Notes: a model not told the origin generated them from the letters alone. DNA of 64,000 nucleotides from Muribaculaceae bacterium (GCA_017427945.1 JAFRRT010000013.1:1-64000); one strand, 5' to 3'. Positions 44,734 to 54,136 are shown, numbered from the stretch's first letter. Made by a program: numbers and translations.

Positions 44734-46791
44734 ATGCCAACAAAAGGAACTATTGGGGTAACGACAAACAACATCTTCCCCGTTATCAAGAAATTTCTGT
44801 ACAGTGACCACGAGATTTTCCTGCGTGAGCTGGTGAGCAACGCCGTTGATGCCACCCAAAAACTGAAGACCCTGGCAGGAGCTGGTGAGTTCAAAGGTTC
44901 GACAGACGACCTGCGCGTCAACATCAGCATTGATAAAGAGGCTGGTACACTCACCGTGAGCGACAGCGGTATCGGCATGACTGCCGAGGAAATCGACAAA
45001 TACATCAACCAGATCGCCTTCTCGGGTGCCGAGGAGTTCTTGGAGAAATACAAGGACACGGCCAATGCCATCATCGGCCACTTCGGACTGGGATTCTACT
45101 CAGCCTTCATGGTTGCCAAAAAGGTGGAAATACGCACGCTCAGCTGGCAGGAAGGCGCTCAGGCTGTGCGCTGGAGTTGTGACGGTTCACCCGAGTTTGA
45201 GATGGAGGATTGCGACAAGGCCGAGCGCGGCACCGACATCATCCTCACCATCGACGATGATGAGAAGGAATTCCTCGAGACAGCCCGCATCGAGGGCTTG
45301 TTAAGGAAATACTGCCGATTCTTGCCCGTGCCCATCATTTTCGGCAAGGAGCAGGAGTGGAAAGACGGCAAGTATCAGGATACCGACAAGGACAAGGTCA
45401 TCAATGACATTGAGCCGCTGTGGTCGCGCATGCCTGCCGACCTCAAGGACGAGGATTACCTGAAGTTCTACCACGCCATCGAGCCCGGTCAGGACGATCC
45501 GCTGTTCTGGATTCACCTCAACGTGGATTATCCTTTCACCTTGACGGGTATCCTCTACTTCCCCAAAATCAAGAACAATCTGGACATCCGCAAGGACCGC
45601 ATCCAGCTTTACTGCAACCAGGTCTATGTCACCGACAGCGTCGAGGGTGTTGTCCCCGACTGGCTGATGCTCCTGCAGGGTGTCATTGACAGCCCCGACA
45701 TCCCGCTGAACGTGTCGCGCAGCTACTTGCAAAGCGACCGCGCAGTGAAGAAGATTTCGACCTATATCACCAAGAAGGTTGCCGCTCGTCTTGAGGAAAT
45801 CGCCAAGAACCAGCCCGACGAGTTCGAGAAGAAGTGGAACGACATCAAGATATTCATCGAGTACGGCATGTTGAGCGATGAGAAATTCTGCGAGTCGGGC
45901 CTTAAGTTCGCCCTGCTCGAGAACACTGACGGCAAGTTCTTCAAGATTGAGGACTACCGCAAACTCATCGAGGCCGAGCAGACCGACAAGGAGGGTAACC
46001 TCATCTGCCTGTATGCCACTGACAAGGAGGCGCAGTATGCCTACATCAAGGCGGCTACCGACAAGGGCTATGACGTGCTGCTGATGAACGGTGAGCTGGA
46101 TGTGCATTTCGTGGGCATGCTTGAGCAAAAGCAGGAGAAGGAAAAGATGCGTTTCTTGCGTGTGGACAGCGACGTGCTTGACAACCTCATCCGCAAGCAG
46201 GACGACAACAAGCCGCAGTTCAGCCTTGAGCAGCAGGAAATTGCCCAGACACTGTTCAAGTCCCAGATTCCGCCCGTCGAAAAGGCCGAGTTCAATATCG
46301 CTTTCGCCGCCATGTCGCCCGACGATCAGCCTGTGGTCATCACCCAGGCCGAATATATGCGCCGCATGAAGGAGATGGCACGCTTCCAGCCCGGCATGAG
46401 CTTCTATGGCGAGATGCCCGACATGTACAGCCTGGTGCTCAACACCAAGCACCCGCTCATCCAAAAGATTGTCGATTTGGCCGAGAAGTCGCTTGACGCC
46501 GAGCTTAAGCCTGTTGATGAAGAAATCAACGCCACACAGAATGTGGTCAAGGCCATCCGTGACTTGGACAAGGACAACAAGGGTGTGCCCGAGGACAAGA
46601 AGAAAGACCTCGAGGACAACGAGAAGCACCTGGACGAGTTGCGCAAGAAGAAAGAGAACATCATCGTCGCTTATGGCGCTGGTGAGAATCGCGTGCACCA
46701 GCTCATCGACATCGCCCTGTTGAGCAACAACATGCTCAAGGGCGAGGGCCTGGACCGCTTCCTCAAACGCTCCATCGGCATGCTCAAATGA
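44734..46791 (+). CDS. htpG: Molecular chaperone HtpG (Hsp90)
   Basis: A 685-residue Hsp90. The N-terminal GHKL ATPase domain has FLRELVSNAVDATQKL (about 30-45, metal/ATP Asn and the catalytic Glu), SDSGIGMTAEEI (about 75-86) and GHFGLGFYSAFMV (about 114-126). Middle and C-terminal domains follow (GVVDS-type loop: SVEGVVPDWLMLLQGVIDSPDIPLNVSRSYLQ). A charged DLDKDNKGVPEDKKKDLEDNEKHL stretch near 605-635 is an insert. The antisense strand is open for 465 codons, an effect of codon bias. No heat-shock element is recognised. Confidence 0.97.
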   Translation: MPTKGTIGVTTNNIFPVIKKFLYSDHEIFLRELVSNAVDATQKLKTLAGAGEFKGSTDDLRVNISIDKEAGTLTVSDSGIGMTAEEIDKYINQIAFSGAEEFLEKYKDTANAIIGHFGLGFYSAFMVAKKVEIRTLSWQEGAQAVRWSCDGSPEFEMEDCDKAERGTDIILTIDDDEKEFLETARIEGLLRKYCRFLPVPIIFGKEQEWKDGKYQDTDKDKVINDIEPLWSRMPADLKDEDYLKFYHAIEPGQDDPLFWIHLNVDYPFTLTGILYFPKIKNNLDIRKDRIQLYCNQVYVTDSVEGVVPDWLMLLQGVIDSPDIPLNVSRSYLQSDRAVKKISTYITKKVAARLEEIAKNQPDEFEKKWNDIKIFIEYGMLSDEKFCESGLKFALLENTDGKFFKIEDYRKLIEAEQTDKEGNLICLYATDKEAQYAYIKAATDKGYDVLLMNGELDVHFVGMLEQKQEKEKMRFLRVDSDVLDNLIRKQDDNKPQFSLEQQEIAQTLFKSQIPPVEKAEFNIAFAAMSPDDQPVVITQAEYMRRMKEMARFQPGMSFYGEMPDMYSLVLNTKHPLIQKIVDLAEKSLDAELKPVDEEINATQNVVKAIRDLDKDNKGVPEDKKKDLEDNEKHLDELRKKKENIIVAYGAGENRVHQLIDIALLSNNMLKGEGLDRFLKRSIGMLK

Positions 46792-46825
46792 AAACCGTGA
46801 GACGGTTTGATGTCTCTATGAAATA

Positions 46826-46890
46826 AACGAGGTGCGACCCTTATAGGGCCGCACCTCGTTGTGCTTAAAGGCTCGCCACGCCTTTTTTTT
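46826..46890 (+). terminator. Double terminator after htpG
   Basis: First hairpin: AACGAGGTGCG (46826-46836) pairs with CGCACCTCGTT (46850-46860), with inner CCCT/AGGG. Second: AAAGGC (46867-46872), 7-nt loop, GCCTTT (46880-46885) and a T-run to 46890. Confidence 0.85.
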
Positions 46891-46996
46891 GCCATGACCT
46901 ACGGTTTTTATTGATTTATGTATTATCTTTGCACGCAGAAACGAAAAACAATGGCATTACCTCACGATGAGGCACATTTTTAACCCTGAAAAGTAG

Positions 46997-47677
46997 ATGA
47001 AAAGATTTTTGCAGCTGTTATCGGCAATGACCTTGGCACTCGCCCTGCAAGCCCAAGTACCGCAATTCTCCTATGTGGACTATGATTATTGGATTTATTC
47101 CAATCCGAACATAGAACTCAATTCCGACAATATCATGAACAACAAAATTGTCTTGTACACCACCAGTACAGGTCTGCAGCTCACGCTGACATCACCCCAG
47201 TTCAACTGTGTGGGAGGCCAGACAATTTCGATGAACGTGAAATGGATTACCGACCAGTGGAAGTCTTCCACTTTTGTAGCCAGCAAGGTAGCGCTTACCG
47301 CCGCTTTGCTCAACGAGCAGGGCGTGACGGTCGATTCGGTGACCTACAACCCGGTAGCATCTGAGATCAGCAGGACCAATTTTTGGGACCTGTCAATCAC
47401 CGTCCCCAGGGGGATGAAGAAGGCGCGACTGCGCTTTGCATCCTGGAAGGCCGATGTCAACAGCAACGGTGCTGTCAACACGATTGTGATGACGACGTCG
47501 CTCAAGGGTGATGTAAACCTCGATGGGGAGGTAAATGTAGCCGACATCAACGCTATCGTTGATATCATCCAGGGCGGCACGGCGGCAGATAGCGTCATCC
47601 AGCGGGCCGATGTGAACGGTGATGGGGAAATTACTGTCTCGGACATCAACAGTGTGATAGATGTAATCATCAATTGA
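46997..47677 (+). CDS. Small secreted protein with C-terminal dockerin-like module
   Basis: A 226-residue protein with a signal peptide (to ALQAQ, about residue 20). Residues 20-168 form a beta-rich, probably jelly-roll domain (LTLTSPQFNCVGGQTISMNV, ITVPRGMKKARLRFASW) without a named family. The last 58 residues are a dockerin-type repeat pair: DVNLDGEVNVADINAIVDII and DVNGDGEITVSDINSVIDVI. The same module ends the C10 protease/LRR protein. A -7 box TATCTTTG is at 46924-46931. Possible role: an extracellular adhesin or carbohydrate-binding part. No cohesin is encoded in the window. Confidence 0.8.
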   Translation: MKRFLQLLSAMTLALALQAQVPQFSYVDYDYWIYSNPNIELNSDNIMNNKIVLYTTSTGLQLTLTSPQFNCVGGQTISMNVKWITDQWKSSTFVASKVALTAALLNEQGVTVDSVTYNPVASEISRTNFWDLSITVPRGMKKARLRFASWKADVNSNGAVNTIVMTTSLKGDVNLDGEVNVADINAIVDIIQGGTAADSVIQRADVNGDGEITVSDINSVIDVIIN

Positions 47678-47746
47678 TGTCCGGCACGTTCTGATGGCCA
47701 AAACTGGGCATTTTATACCCATTATAGTCATTATTGTCAAGAATTA

Positions 47747-47778
47747 TTTGCACAATTCGAATAAATGGGTTACTTTTG
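47747..47778 (+). promoter_or_regulatory. Upstream promoter of the ompA-like gene
   Basis: TTTG at 47747-47750, 20-nt spacer, TACTTTTG at 47771-47778, about 175 nt before the start codon. Confidence 0.65.
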
Positions 47779-47879
47779 CTTGTTTTATTGACTTTTGACT
47801 CCAAAAATGGCGGTTTTTTGAGAAAATATCGGTAGAAATGGTCATATTAGGCATATTTTTCTCTTAATGAACGTTAAAT

Positions 47880-47911
47880 TTTGGTCGAATAAGAAAAATA
47901 TATTACTTTTG
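47880..47911 (+). promoter_or_regulatory. Downstream promoter of the ompA-like gene
   Basis: TTTG at 47880-47883, 20-nt spacer, TACTTTTG at 47904-47911, 44 nt before the start codon. Same boxes and spacing as the promoter at 47747. Confidence 0.8.
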
Positions 47912-47954
47912 CCACAAAATTTGTCTAATAATAGTTTTTTAAATTTTTAGTGAA

Positions 47955-49208
47955 ATGAAAAAGATTATCTTGACTTTAGCCCTTTTGATGGGTGTGTTTG
48001 CTGCTCAGGCTCAGTCTCTGGAGCAGAACAAGTTCTTTGACAACATGTCAGTAACCTTGAAGGGTGGTGCTATCATGCCCTTCCAGGGTTATGCATTCTG
48101 GCCCAGCGCTCGTGGTATCTTCGGTATGGAGATCAAGAAGCAGCTGACTCCCGTCTTCGGTATGGGCGTTGAGGGTGAGGCTACCATCAACACCACCAGC
48201 TGGGAGAAGCCCGACAAGTACTGGGGTCCCAAGAGCCCGAACATCATCGACCACACTCTGGCCGGTCTGTTTGGTACCGTAAACCTGGGCAACCTCTTTG
48301 CTGGTTATGCTGGCAAGCCCCGCGCTTTTGAGCTCGAGGGTGTAATTGGTGCTGGTTGGCTGCACGCTTTCCACCGCGCCGAGGCTGCTAACATGTATGG
48401 CAACGACTACAACAGCTGGTACACCAAGGCTGGTGCTAACCTGAACTTCAACTTCGGTGAGAGCCGCGCTATCACCTTCAGCTTGAAGCCCGCTGTAGTT
48501 TGGGACATGAACGGTGACATCATGATTCCTTATCGTGACAACACCAATGCTCGTGCCCGTTGGAATGGCGAGCCCCACAATGGCAAGAGCCAGATGAACG
48601 CCAACCACGCTGCTGTTGAGCTCGAGGCTGGTCTGACTTATCACTTCAAGGGTAGCAACGGCGAGCGTTACATCACCTTCTGCCCCTACAAGTACAGCCA
48701 GGATGACATCGATGCTCTTAACGGTCAGATCAACGGTCTGCGCAACCAGCTCAATGGTTTGCAGGGTGACCTCGACGCTGCTAATGCACGCAACGCTCAG
48801 CTCCAGCGCGATCTGGATGCTGCCAAGAAGGCTGCTAACGCAAAGTCGGCTAACACCACCGAGATCATTGACAACTCAGCTAAGTACATGAACGTACTCG
48901 TTCACTTCAAGGTTAACAAGACCAACATCACCGCTGACCAGCAGCCCAATGTTGAGCGCGTTGCCCAGTACCTCAAGAACAACCCCACTGCCACTGTTGA
49001 CATCAAGGGTTATGCTTCTCCCGAGGGTCCCAAGGACAACAACATCAAGTTGGCTAACGGCCGCGCTGAGGCTGTGAAGAACATGCTGATCAACAAGTAC
49101 AAAATCGATCCCGCCCGCATCACTGCTAAGGGTTGTGGTGAGACCGACATGTTCGAGGAGCTGAGCTGGAACCGCGTTTCCATCTGCGAACTCATCGTTA
49201 AGAAGTAA
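47955..49208 (+). CDS. OmpA-family outer-membrane protein
   Basis: A 417-residue protein with signal peptide (AAQAQ). An N-terminal barrel spans about 30-235 (strands such as MSVTLKGGAIMPF, GVIGAGWLHAF, LEAGLTYHF). A helical coiled coil (about 250-300, DALNGQINGLRNQLNGLQGD and following) spaces it from the C-terminal OmpA peptidoglycan-binding domain (about 310-415; VHFKVNKTNITADQQPNVERV, VDIKGYASPEGP, ANGRAEAVKNML, ITAKGCGETD). It links the outer membrane to peptidoglycan. Two tandem promoters, biased codons and an own terminator suggest strong expression. Confidence 0.93.
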   Translation: MKKIILTLALLMGVFAAQAQSLEQNKFFDNMSVTLKGGAIMPFQGYAFWPSARGIFGMEIKKQLTPVFGMGVEGEATINTTSWEKPDKYWGPKSPNIIDHTLAGLFGTVNLGNLFAGYAGKPRAFELEGVIGAGWLHAFHRAEAANMYGNDYNSWYTKAGANLNFNFGESRAITFSLKPAVVWDMNGDIMIPYRDNTNARARWNGEPHNGKSQMNANHAAVELEAGLTYHFKGSNGERYITFCPYKYSQDDIDALNGQINGLRNQLNGLQGDLDAANARNAQLQRDLDAAKKAANAKSANTTEIIDNSAKYMNVLVHFKVNKTNITADQQPNVERVAQYLKNNPTATVDIKGYASPEGPKDNNIKLANGRAEAVKNMLINKYKIDPARITAKGCGETDMFEELSWNRVSICELIVKK

Positions 49209-49248
49209 TTTGAAGACGCTCTAAAGCGTTAAAGAATTAACCAACACA

Positions 49249-49285
49249 ATCTCCCCGTTGACATCTTGTCGTCGGGGAGATTTAT
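49249..49285 (+). terminator. Intrinsic terminator after the ompA-like gene
   Basis: ATCTCCCCG (49249-49257) pairs with CGGGGAGAT (49273-49281), with inner GAC/GTC; TTATTT follows. Confidence 0.85.
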
Positions 49286-49393
49286 TTATGCCCATACGTA
49301 TTGAAAGAAATGCCCCGCATTGTGCCGCTTGTTCAGAAATTATGTTTAAATTTGCAGGTAAATAGAACATATCAAAGTAACAAAACGATTGCA

Positions 49394-50197
49394 ATGATGA
49401 TGAAAAAGATTCTTGTTTTGGCGGTTACGGCGCTCCTGTCTTTGCCGCTGTTTGCACAGGACAATAATGTGCTGCGCCACTACAGCCTTTCGCTGGGTAT
49501 TGGTACTACCGGCGTGACGGCTGACCTCGGAACAATGCTCGGCAATTATGTCGGCTTCAGGGGTGGTATCGACTATTTGCCCAAGTTTGACTACAAGACC
49601 GACCTTAACCTCACTATGGTTAAGCAGAATGAGAATGGGGTGGTCACCTCGTTGCCTCAGAAGGTGGATGTGAAGGGTAAACTCGATAACACCACGGGCC
49701 ATGCACTCTTTGACGTCTATCCTTTCAAGGAAAGAGGCTTCCACTTGACCTTCGGCGCCTACTTCTGCGGCAAAGAGAACATCGTTAAGGTATATAATGA
49801 GGACGAGGGCTCACTGATGAAGGTGGCAGACTTCAATGCCCGTCGTGGAGAGTATGCTGATGTGCCGCTGAGCTACGGTCTGCTTGCAGCCAAACTGGGT
49901 GACTACAACATCATGCCCGACGACAACGGTAATGCCAACGCTTTTATTAAAGTGAAGAAGTTCCGTCCTTATGTCGGCTTCGGCTTTGGTCGTGCCGTAC
50001 CCAGGGAGTCGCGTCTGAATTGCCAGTTTGACATGGGCGTGCAGTTTTGGGGCAAACCTGTGGTTTACAATGGTGTGAACGGAGAGGTACTTACCAGCGA
50101 GGGAGCCAAGGGTCAGGATGACGGTATCCTGAAGGTGATCAGCAAAATCAGCGTCTATCCGGTGATTTCGATTCGACTCGCAGGTCGACTGTTTTAA
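49394..50197 (+). CDS. Outer-membrane beta-barrel protein
   Basis: A start at one of three consecutive ATG codons (49394, 49397, 49400) is chosen, giving about 267 residues and a good signal peptide (MKKILVLAVTALLSLPLFAQ). The upstream open frame from 49301 is rejected because a -7 box TAAATTTG lies inside it at 49347-49354. The mature chain alternates short strands (YSLSLGIGTTGVTADL, VGFRGGIDYLPKF, LTFGAYFCGKENIV, YVGFGFGRA, VYPVISIRLAGRLF) as in small outer-membrane barrels. No specific family is recognised. It follows the ompA-like gene with a terminator between them. Confidence 0.78.
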   Translation: MMMKKILVLAVTALLSLPLFAQDNNVLRHYSLSLGIGTTGVTADLGTMLGNYVGFRGGIDYLPKFDYKTDLNLTMVKQNENGVVTSLPQKVDVKGKLDNTTGHALFDVYPFKERGFHLTFGAYFCGKENIVKVYNEDEGSLMKVADFNARRGEYADVPLSYGLLAAKLGDYNIMPDDNGNANAFIKVKKFRPYVGFGFGRAVPRESRLNCQFDMGVQFWGKPVVYNGVNGEVLTSEGAKGQDDGILKVISKISVYPVISIRLAGRLF

Positions 50198-50222
50198 ACC
50201 GTCACTTGAAGATAAATAATTT

Positions 50223-50262
50223 ATCCGCCTGTCTTTCAGCAAGAAAGAGCAGGCGGATTGTT
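50223..50262. terminator. Terminator between convergent genes
   Basis: ATCCGCCTG (50223-50231) pairs with CAGGCGGAT (50250-50258), with inner CTTTC/GAAAG; TGTTGTTTT follows on the + strand. Confidence 0.8.
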
Positions 50263-50328
50263 GTTTTATCTACTTGAGGGAAATTCTCGTAATTCGCGTT
50301 GAAAATCTGTGCGTCAGCCCCCTAAAGC

Positions 50329-50967
50329 CTAATCAAGCAACCGTGCATGTTCCTGATCGAGCTGCCCTGCGAAGCGCTCGCGGATGATGCGCCCCACGGC
50401 GTCACCCTTGTTGATACGCTCCACAGTCATGCGTTGCAGCGAGTCATTGAGCAGACTGTCCTGTCGCACCATGCGCAATTCGTCCTCGCGCGTCAGCGAC
50501 TTGTCGGCAGCTGCTTTCAGGTATTCCTGCCAGGTGGCGACACGCGTGTTCATGATGCTGTTGCGCTGGTTGACAAATCGTTGGTAATCATTGTTTTGCT
50601 TGCTCCCGCTTGCGTTCCAACTGTCGGCCTTGATGACGATGTTGATATTCCCCTGTTCAAGTACGAAATGGAACGGCTGTGTTGAGTCGTTGTCCCAGCG
50701 GATGAGGGCGACCTTAGGCCCATCAATCTGCCCCTTGAACATGAAGGTGTTGTTAGCACTCTTGTCTGCCCCGTAAACCCTCAGTTTGTTGTAACTTTCC
50801 TCCAGCACCAGCAACGTCGCGCTGTCGTGGCGCAGCGGTTCTTCCAGCGTGCATGTCACCGTGTAGTCCATCGGCTTGGTCTGCTGTTGTTTGTCACAAC
50901 TCGATATTACTGTGGCGATGCATAGTCCCGCCAGAATCGTTATGGTTATAAAAAACTTTTTCATCAT
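50329..50967 (-). CDS. DUF4369 lipoprotein without thioredoxin domain
   Basis: A 212-residue lipoprotein; ATG 50967 and ATG 50964 are both possible. The lipobox is TVISSC (Cys23 counted from the second Met). The body resembles DUF4369 (YTVTCTLEEPLRHDSATLLVLE, FMFKGQIDGPKVALIRWDN, FVLEQGNINIVI), a domain that in Bacteroidota normally precedes a TlpA/thioredoxin domain. Here the chain ends before such a domain, so it is a stand-alone version. A -7 box TAATTTTG is on the minus strand at 50980-50973, only about 5 nt from the first ATG, which would make the mRNA nearly leaderless. Confidence 0.75.
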   Translation of the reverse strand: MMKKFFITITILAGLCIATVISSCDKQQQTKPMDYTVTCTLEEPLRHDSATLLVLEESYNKLRVYGADKSANNTFMFKGQIDGPKVALIRWDNDSTQPFHFVLEQGNINIVIKADSWNASGSKQNNDYQRFVNQRNSIMNTRVATWQEYLKAAADKSLTREDELRMVRQDSLLNDSLQRMTVERINKGDAVGRIIRERFAGQLDQEHARLLD

Positions 50968-51050
50968 GTCTGCAAAATTACTGCGAAATCCGATAATTCT
51001 ATGTAATTTTGTGGAAAATTAGATAACCTACTACATCAAACCCTAAACAA

Positions 51051-53228
51051 ATGAAAACGAATAGACGACAAGGCTTGATATTGCTGTTGATGACTGTGAT
51101 GGCTTTCACGGCCGTGGCACAGCAACAGTTCACGCTCGAGGACCTGAACTTCGGCGGAAAGAATTACAGGAACATGGTTCCCAAGAACCGCTCCCTTGCA
51201 TGGTGGGGCGACCAGTTGGTGCACCTTTCGGCGGACACCTGCTGGACGGTGGATCCCGTAAAGGGCAAGGAAAAAGTGCTCTTTACCCGCGACCGCCTAA
51301 ACAAGGACACAGGATTGTCGGCTGACTCATTACAGGTGATGTCGCTCCAGAGCGCCTCATTCCCTGAGTCGGGCAAGCCTCTGGTGATGCTCTACAACAA
51401 TAATGAGCGCATGCTGGTCAACTTCAAGACGCGCAAGGTAGAGTGGCGGCAACGTCTTCAGGGCTCGCAGGCTGCCGAGTGGAACGAGGTGAGTCGTGCC
51501 AACGCCTATGTCGAGAACGATAACCTGTATGTCACTGATGCCTCGGGCAATACCCGTCAGGTGACAAGCGACGGCTCGCGCGACCTGGTCTATGGCCAGA
51601 GCGTGCACCGCAACGAGTTCGGCATCGAGGGTGGCTTGTTCTGGAACCCCGACGGCACGCGTTTGGCGTTCTACCGCATGGACCAGAGTATGGTGACCGA
51701 CTATCCCTTGGTTGACGTGCCCGAATTGGACGATACCACACGTTATATTGCTGAGCCTGCTCCCGAGAAATATCCCATGGCGGGCCAGACGTCCCATCTT
51801 GTTTGGGTGGGCGTGCTTGAGGTGGCTACGGGCGACACGCTTTATCTCAAGGCGGGTGATCCTACCGACCGCTATTTTTCCAACATCGCGTGGAACCCCA
51901 ATGGCAACATCGTCTATATGATGGAGGGCAACCGTGACCAGAATGTGGTGGACCTGGTGGCCTATGATGCCGCAACGGGCAACCGCATCGGTTCGATTTA
52001 CCATGAGGAGCATCCCAAGTATGTCGAGCCACAGAACCCCATCACTTTCCTGCCATGGGATAAGGAGAAGTTCATCCTGTGGAGCGAGAAGGACGGTTAC
52101 AACCACCTCTACCTCTATGACACCCAAGGTAATGAATTGAAGCAGATTACCCGTGGCAATTGGGTGGTCATGGACCTGCTGGGCTTTGATGAGCAGAGCA
52201 AGTCGGTCATTATTGCTGCCAATGCCGATAACCCCATTCAGCAGAACCTCTACCGTGTGGATATCGCCACAGGCGAGCGTGTGCGCATCGACGAGGGCGG
52301 CCATGGCTGGCATTACGGTTTGCTGAGCAGCACTGGCCGTTGGCTCATCGACAATTACCAGGAGCCCGATGTGCCACGCAACATCGCTATTGTGGACACC
52401 CGCGCCAATCGCCAGTATCGCTACTTCACGGCCCCTGACCCCTGGGAGGGTTACACCGTTCCTGAGTACCGCTGCGGCACCATCAAGGCGGCAGATGACG
52501 TCACCGACCTTTACTACCGCATGGTGATGCCAGTTGATTTTGACCCGACAAAGAAATATCCCACGGTGGTCTATGTCTATGGCGGTCCTCATGCCCACAA
52601 TGTAGATGCCCACTGGCACTGGGGCAGCCGCAGTTGGGAGACCTACATGGCGCAGCGTGGTTACCTGCTGTTTATCCTCGACAACCGTGGTAGCGAGAAC
52701 CGCGGCCGTGACTTTGAGCAGGCGACTTTCCGCCATCTGGGACAGGTCGAGATGCAGGACCAGATGCGTGGCGTGGACTTCCTGCGTACCCTCAACTATG
52801 TCGATACCACCCGTTTGGGTGTGCACGGCTGGAGTTTTGGCGGTTTTATGACAATTACCCTGATGACCAACTACCCTGATGTCTTCAAGGTGGGTGTTGC
52901 CGGAGGACCCGTTATCGACTGGAAATGGTATGAGGTAATGTATGGCGAACGCTACATGGACACCCCGCAGACCAACCCCGACGGATACGAACAGACCAGC
53001 CTCATCAGCAAGGCTGCCGATCTCAAGGGCCGCCTGCAGATCATCATCGGCCTGAACGACCCCACGGTAGTGCCCCAGCACGCGTACAGCTTCATTAAGG
53101 CCTGCATTGCTGCCGGCACTCAGCCTGACTTTTACGTCTATCCCGGCCAGGGCCACAACATGCGTGGTCATCAGAGTGTCCATCTACATGAGCGCATCAC
53201 CCGCTACTTCGACGACTACCTGAAGTAA
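51051..53228 (+). CDS. DPP-IV-like S9 family peptidase
   Basis: A 725-residue exported prolyl-peptidase-type enzyme (signal peptide to AVAQQ). The N-terminal DPP-IV beta-propeller spans about 40-460, with the substrate-binding double-glutamate loop not certain. The alpha/beta-hydrolase part carries Ser595 (GWSFGG), Asp669 (GLNDPTV) and His702 (GQGHNMRG), so the catalytic triad is complete. It would remove X-Pro or similar dipeptides from peptides, supplying amino acids. A -7 box TAATTTTG is at 51004-51011. The antisense strand is open for more than 600 codons but has no family features. Confidence 0.92.
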   Translation: MKTNRRQGLILLLMTVMAFTAVAQQQFTLEDLNFGGKNYRNMVPKNRSLAWWGDQLVHLSADTCWTVDPVKGKEKVLFTRDRLNKDTGLSADSLQVMSLQSASFPESGKPLVMLYNNNERMLVNFKTRKVEWRQRLQGSQAAEWNEVSRANAYVENDNLYVTDASGNTRQVTSDGSRDLVYGQSVHRNEFGIEGGLFWNPDGTRLAFYRMDQSMVTDYPLVDVPELDDTTRYIAEPAPEKYPMAGQTSHLVWVGVLEVATGDTLYLKAGDPTDRYFSNIAWNPNGNIVYMMEGNRDQNVVDLVAYDAATGNRIGSIYHEEHPKYVEPQNPITFLPWDKEKFILWSEKDGYNHLYLYDTQGNELKQITRGNWVVMDLLGFDEQSKSVIIAANADNPIQQNLYRVDIATGERVRIDEGGHGWHYGLLSSTGRWLIDNYQEPDVPRNIAIVDTRANRQYRYFTAPDPWEGYTVPEYRCGTIKAADDVTDLYYRMVMPVDFDPTKKYPTVVYVYGGPHAHNVDAHWHWGSRSWETYMAQRGYLLFILDNRGSENRGRDFEQATFRHLGQVEMQDQMRGVDFLRTLNYVDTTRLGVHGWSFGGFMTITLMTNYPDVFKVGVAGGPVIDWKWYEVMYGERYMDTPQTNPDGYEQTSLISKAADLKGRLQIIIGLNDPTVVPQHAYSFIKACIAAGTQPDFYVYPGQGHNMRGHQSVHLHERITRYFDDYLK

Positions 53229-53263
53229 TAATACCGTATAACGGTAATGAGTTGGAAATGCTT

Positions 53264-53296
53264 AATGGAGTACCCGGCAGTGCCGGGTGCTCCATT
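53264..53296. terminator. Hairpin terminator after the S9 peptidase
   Basis: AATGGAG-ACCCGGCA (from 53264) pairs with TGCCGGGT-CTCCATT (to 53296), about 15 bp with one mismatch. The T-run is weak (ATATGTT). Confidence 0.65.
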
Positions 53297-53485
53297 ATAT
53301 GTTAGTAGGCTCCTTTTCGAAATACTGTTTTCAATGAGCCCAATTCGCTGTTTTTTGAGCAGTTATCTATGTAATAGATAAAAAGTTGATAAAATATTGT
53401 TGTGAATGGCCGTAAAATAGGGGAAATTTTGCTATATTTGCAGCCAATATAGACATAAACCAATTAACTCCAAAAAATAAACATT

Positions 53486-54136
53486 ATGAACAAACAAATC
53501 ACATTGGAACAAGCCGTCGAGAAAGTGCATGACGGCATGACAATCATGTTTGGCGGTTTCTTGGGTAACGGCAGCGCCACCCAGATTATCGACGCCATTG
53601 TAGAAAAAGGTGTTAAAGACTTGACAATCATTGCTAACGACACCGCCTATGACGAGGTGGCTCACGGCAAGCTGGTCAGCAACCACCAGGTAAAGAAAGC
53701 CATCGTTTCCCACACTGGCACCAACAAGCAGACTGCTCTGCAGAAGAATGAGGGTACCCTCATCGTGGAATACGTTCCCCAGGGCACTCTTGCTGAGCGC
53801 ATCCGTGCAGCAGGCGCTGGCTTGGGCGGCGTGCTGACCCCGACCGGTCTGGGCACCATCATGGCCGACGGCAAGCAGGTTATCAACATCGACGGTCAGG
53901 ACTTCCTGTTGGAGAAGCCGCTCAAGGCCGACATCGCCTTCCTGCGTGCCAACATCGTCGATGAGTTTGGTAACATGGTATTCCTGGGCACCACCAACAA
54001 CTTCAACCCGCTGATGGCTACCGCTGCCGACTACGTGGTTGTTGAGGCCGAGAAGCTGGTTCCCGTGGGCGAAATCGCTCCCGAGCACGTACATGCTTCA
54101 GGTATCTATGTTGATGGCATCTATGTCGAGAAATAA
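53486..54136 (+). CDS. atoD: Acetate/acetoacetate CoA-transferase alpha subunit
   Basis: A 216-residue class I CoA-transferase alpha subunit: MTIMFGGFLGNGSATQIID (about 17-36) and the GGVLTPTGLGT loop (about 118-128). With AtoA (encoded at the far end of the cluster) it moves CoA between acetoacetate and butyryl-CoA or acetyl-CoA, the exit step of lysine fermentation. The gene opens the operon; a -7 box TATATTTG is at 53433-53440, without a clear -33. It is separated from kal by a 34-nt gap with (GGACTAA) repeats. Confidence 0.9.
   Translation: MNKQITLEQAVEKVHDGMTIMFGGFLGNGSATQIIDAIVEKGVKDLTIIANDTAYDEVAHGKLVSNHQVKKAIVSHTGTNKQTALQKNEGTLIVEYVPQGTLAERIRAAGAGLGGVLTPTGLGTIMADGKQVINIDGQDFLLEKPLKADIAFLRANIVDEFGNMVFLGTTNNFNPLMATAADYVVVEAEKLVPVGEIAPEHVHASGIYVDGIYVEK

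Noticed and set aside
45301..46698. 465-codon open frame on the minus strand opposite htpG
   Set aside because: It mirrors a conserved Hsp90 gene, its residues show no family pattern (many His, Leu, Val), and such frames come from biased GC-rich third positions.
51357..53183. 608-codon open frame opposite the S9 peptidase
   Set aside because: Same reason: no domain, and the plus strand has a complete catalytic triad and propeller.
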